Shown: positions 17,513 to 19,177 of the stretch, piece by piece
Numbering within the stretch: the stretch's first letter is position 1
Layout: each line of letters opens with the position of its first letter
Origin: Lactifluus volemus
Taxonomy: Eukaryota; Basidiomycota; Agaricomycetes; Russulales; Russulaceae
Assembly: GCA_022376515.1 (NCBI GenBank)
Contig: WTXI01000523.1
Coordinates: 1-19,177 of the forward strand
Length of the DNA: 19,177 bases
Direction: 5' to 3'
Notes under the pieces: generated by a model
Seen by the model: the letters and a program-made list of their open reading frames with translations, nothing else
Told to the model about the DNA's origin: nothing
The model's database searches: none
Translations under genes and position numbers: made by a program

Positions 17513-19177
17513 TTATCCCGTCAGACCCGGCGGAAATCCGGAAAAGTCCACCTGATCTTGGATGGACCGTCCAGCTATCGAATAGGATACCCGTAGACGT
17601 AGCCGGAGGTTGGCCTAAGCGTAAGTGACAAAGAAGTAAGTGCGCACGTCGCGAGATGGCGATCAAGAGAGTTGTGGTGTCAGATTCGATAAAGAGAAAT
17701 TGGCCAAAACTTACACCAACGGGCGCGGTAATGCGCATTTGCTGCGTCTCAGTTGCTCCTGGGTTGACGTCCGGACGCGACATGGGTTGCATCTGCAGCT
17801 GTTGAGTCTATGGCAGTAAGTGTAAAAATGCCATAGTCAGTAATTCTCCCTTGATGGGCCATTTCGTCGCGGCTGTTGCTCACCTTGGGTACGGCAACTT
17901 GAAAATTCAGACTGGTCGCAGCTGTGCTCCCCTTCACCTGGAAGCGAGCAACGATATCTACCGCCCCTGGTTGCGTCGCTGAGCGTTGCGGTGTCAACGA
18001 AATCACGAGGTCGTTCTTGTTGTATGCGGTGTACGACGGTAGCTTTGGTGCTGCAGGTTTGGGAGGAGGTTCTGCAGGAGCAACGGGTGGCGTCAAGTCG
18101 AATAAGCTGGCAGTAGGTGGCGTGGCGACTTGTGGAGGGGCAGGCGGAGCAGGGGTGTCGAAAAGGCTGAGGATGTCGTTGGCGGTAGCCTTTGTGGTTT
18201 GGATGCTGGTGTCGGAGTGGTAGATGTTACGGTCGAGCCACCAAAGATTTCCGCGAGGAGATCTTCATTCGTCTTATGGCCGCCAGGAACGGAGACCACA
18301 GGGTCTGGGGGTGCCGATATATCGTCTCCAAGCAGATCGATCTGGCAGATGTTGTAAATTAGAGAAGGACATTAGCTGATTAAATTGTGCATACATCTTT
18401 TCCCGTCCTGGTTGATCCGACGGGCTTATTCTCGCTTACTAGAAAAACGTTGTTTGGTCTCTAAGAAGCGAAGGTATCAGTCGTGGAACATACCGATTCC
18501 AGTCACTGTCGCCTTCAATTCTGGTGGGGGCATACGCTCCAACACCCCAGCCCGTAGGTCGCCAAGCGAGAAGAGGCTAGCAAATTCAACCGCCCGCTGC
18601 TGCAGTTCCAATTCTGGGTTTGTTGTGTACCCAGAGAATACGGCGGCGATACGCTCTTGTTGATGACTACTTGTTGTATGTCGTGATGGGATCTTCGTGA
18701 TCGCTGCAAACACAAATTGACGTGTGACGTGGTTGGCATATGGTGAGTCAAGGATGGAAAGTATGAGATCGATGATTTCTACGTCAGTTACCTATACTCC
18801 CACAGGAGCTATCAGAAAAAAACTGAGGGGATCATCGTCACGCCGTACCGTTGTGACCTGATCTTCATCTACGAGACCGCCTTCGACCAAAATTTCACTA
18901 TATTCACCAAGAACCCACGTGGCAGACAAAGTCAGCGCCTCCTGGGAGATATCTGCAAGGAGGGCACGATAGAGTCTCGAGGCAGTATATGCTTGAAGTT
19001 CAGGCGTATGGGCCACGAGCCGGATGAAAGCCGAGAGGATTTCCTCTCTAACGTAGTTTCCAGCCTGTGAAAAATATTGTTATGGACCAGGAAAGTTAAA
19101 TGGAGACAAAGTACGGACCAGCTTCAGAACTCGGAGAAAAGTATCAATATGCCAGCGTTTATTAGGCGCAAATCGCT
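17513..19177 (-). CDS. APL4: AP-1 complex gamma-adaptin, C-terminal part (partial at right edge)
   Basis: Gamma-adaptin is a large subunit of the AP-1 clathrin adaptor, which forms vesicles at the trans-Golgi and endosomes. Exons seen: complement(17513..17614, 17715..17807, 17884..18341, 18395..18438, 18494..18791, 18849..19064, 19119..19177), introns 53-100 bp, the gene continuing beyond the right edge. The trunk C-terminus is visible (KRWHIDTFLRVLKL, NYVREEILSAFIRLVAHTPE, TWVLGEYSEILVEGGLVD, QQRAVEFASLF). A hinge follows with acidic di-leucine/clathrin-type motifs (DIDLLGDD, DILSLFD, ASLFDL). The ear begins near SYTAYNKNDLVISL and ends QDQVDFSGFPPGLTG. One base is missing in the run at 18191-18193: before it the hinge reads NEDLLAEIFGG, after it KATANDILSLFD, and adding one A joins them with phases kept. 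Otherwise all junctions fit. The gene converges on SF3B1. Confidence 0.93.

Overview
The window is nuclear DNA from a filamentous fungus, almost certainly a basidiomycete (Agaricomycetes). Genes are split by many short introns, mostly 41-76 bp with GT..AG ends. Housekeeping proteins are of fungal type. One gene has the NACHT-WD40 layout with near-identical VAGPFTGHT repeats that I associate with Rhizoctonia/Ceratobasidiaceae; that genus call is recollection, not proof.

Layout, left to right: 1-323 (+) 3' end of a pyridoxal kinase gene; 547-2255 (-) actin-related protein 2 (ARP2), 7 exons; 2548-7215 (-) a STAND/NLR-type receptor with a helical N-terminal domain, a NACHT ATPase and 14 near-identical WD40 repeats plus a degenerate C-terminal one; 7216-9103 a gene-poor stretch; 9104-10912 (-) an uncharacterised single-pass membrane protein with a Ser/Thr-rich N-terminal half and a long Pro-rich tail; 10913-11437 a divergent promoter region; 11438-12379 (+) a second single-pass membrane protein with a signal peptide; 12581-12930 (+) MZT1 (MOZART1), an 80-residue gamma-tubulin-complex factor; 13032-16649 (+) SF3B1 (Hsh155/Prp10), 4 exons; 16650-17512 a convergent intergenic region with two degenerate tRNA-like elements; 17513-19177 (-) 3' part of the AP-1 complex gamma-adaptin gene, running off the right edge.

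Most genes are conserved core functions (actin nucleation, spindle nucleation, splicing, vesicle coats, vitamin B6) and form no operon-like unit. The accessory element is the NLR, a likely nonself-recognition and cell-death receptor of the HET-E/HNWD kind.

A second theme is sequence quality. Nine places outside the WD40 array show a reading frame broken by one missing base, nearly all at short homopolymers, in ARP2, pyridoxal kinase, the NLR, one membrane protein and gamma-adaptin. Restoring one base at each makes every splice phase agree. Inside the WD40 array the units shrink from 129 bp to as little as 120 bp, with lost bases concentrated at the columns that differ between repeats. About 4.5 kb of coding sequence between 11.4 and 16.6 kb is free of such breaks. 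I read this mainly as uneven consensus accuracy rather than gene decay.
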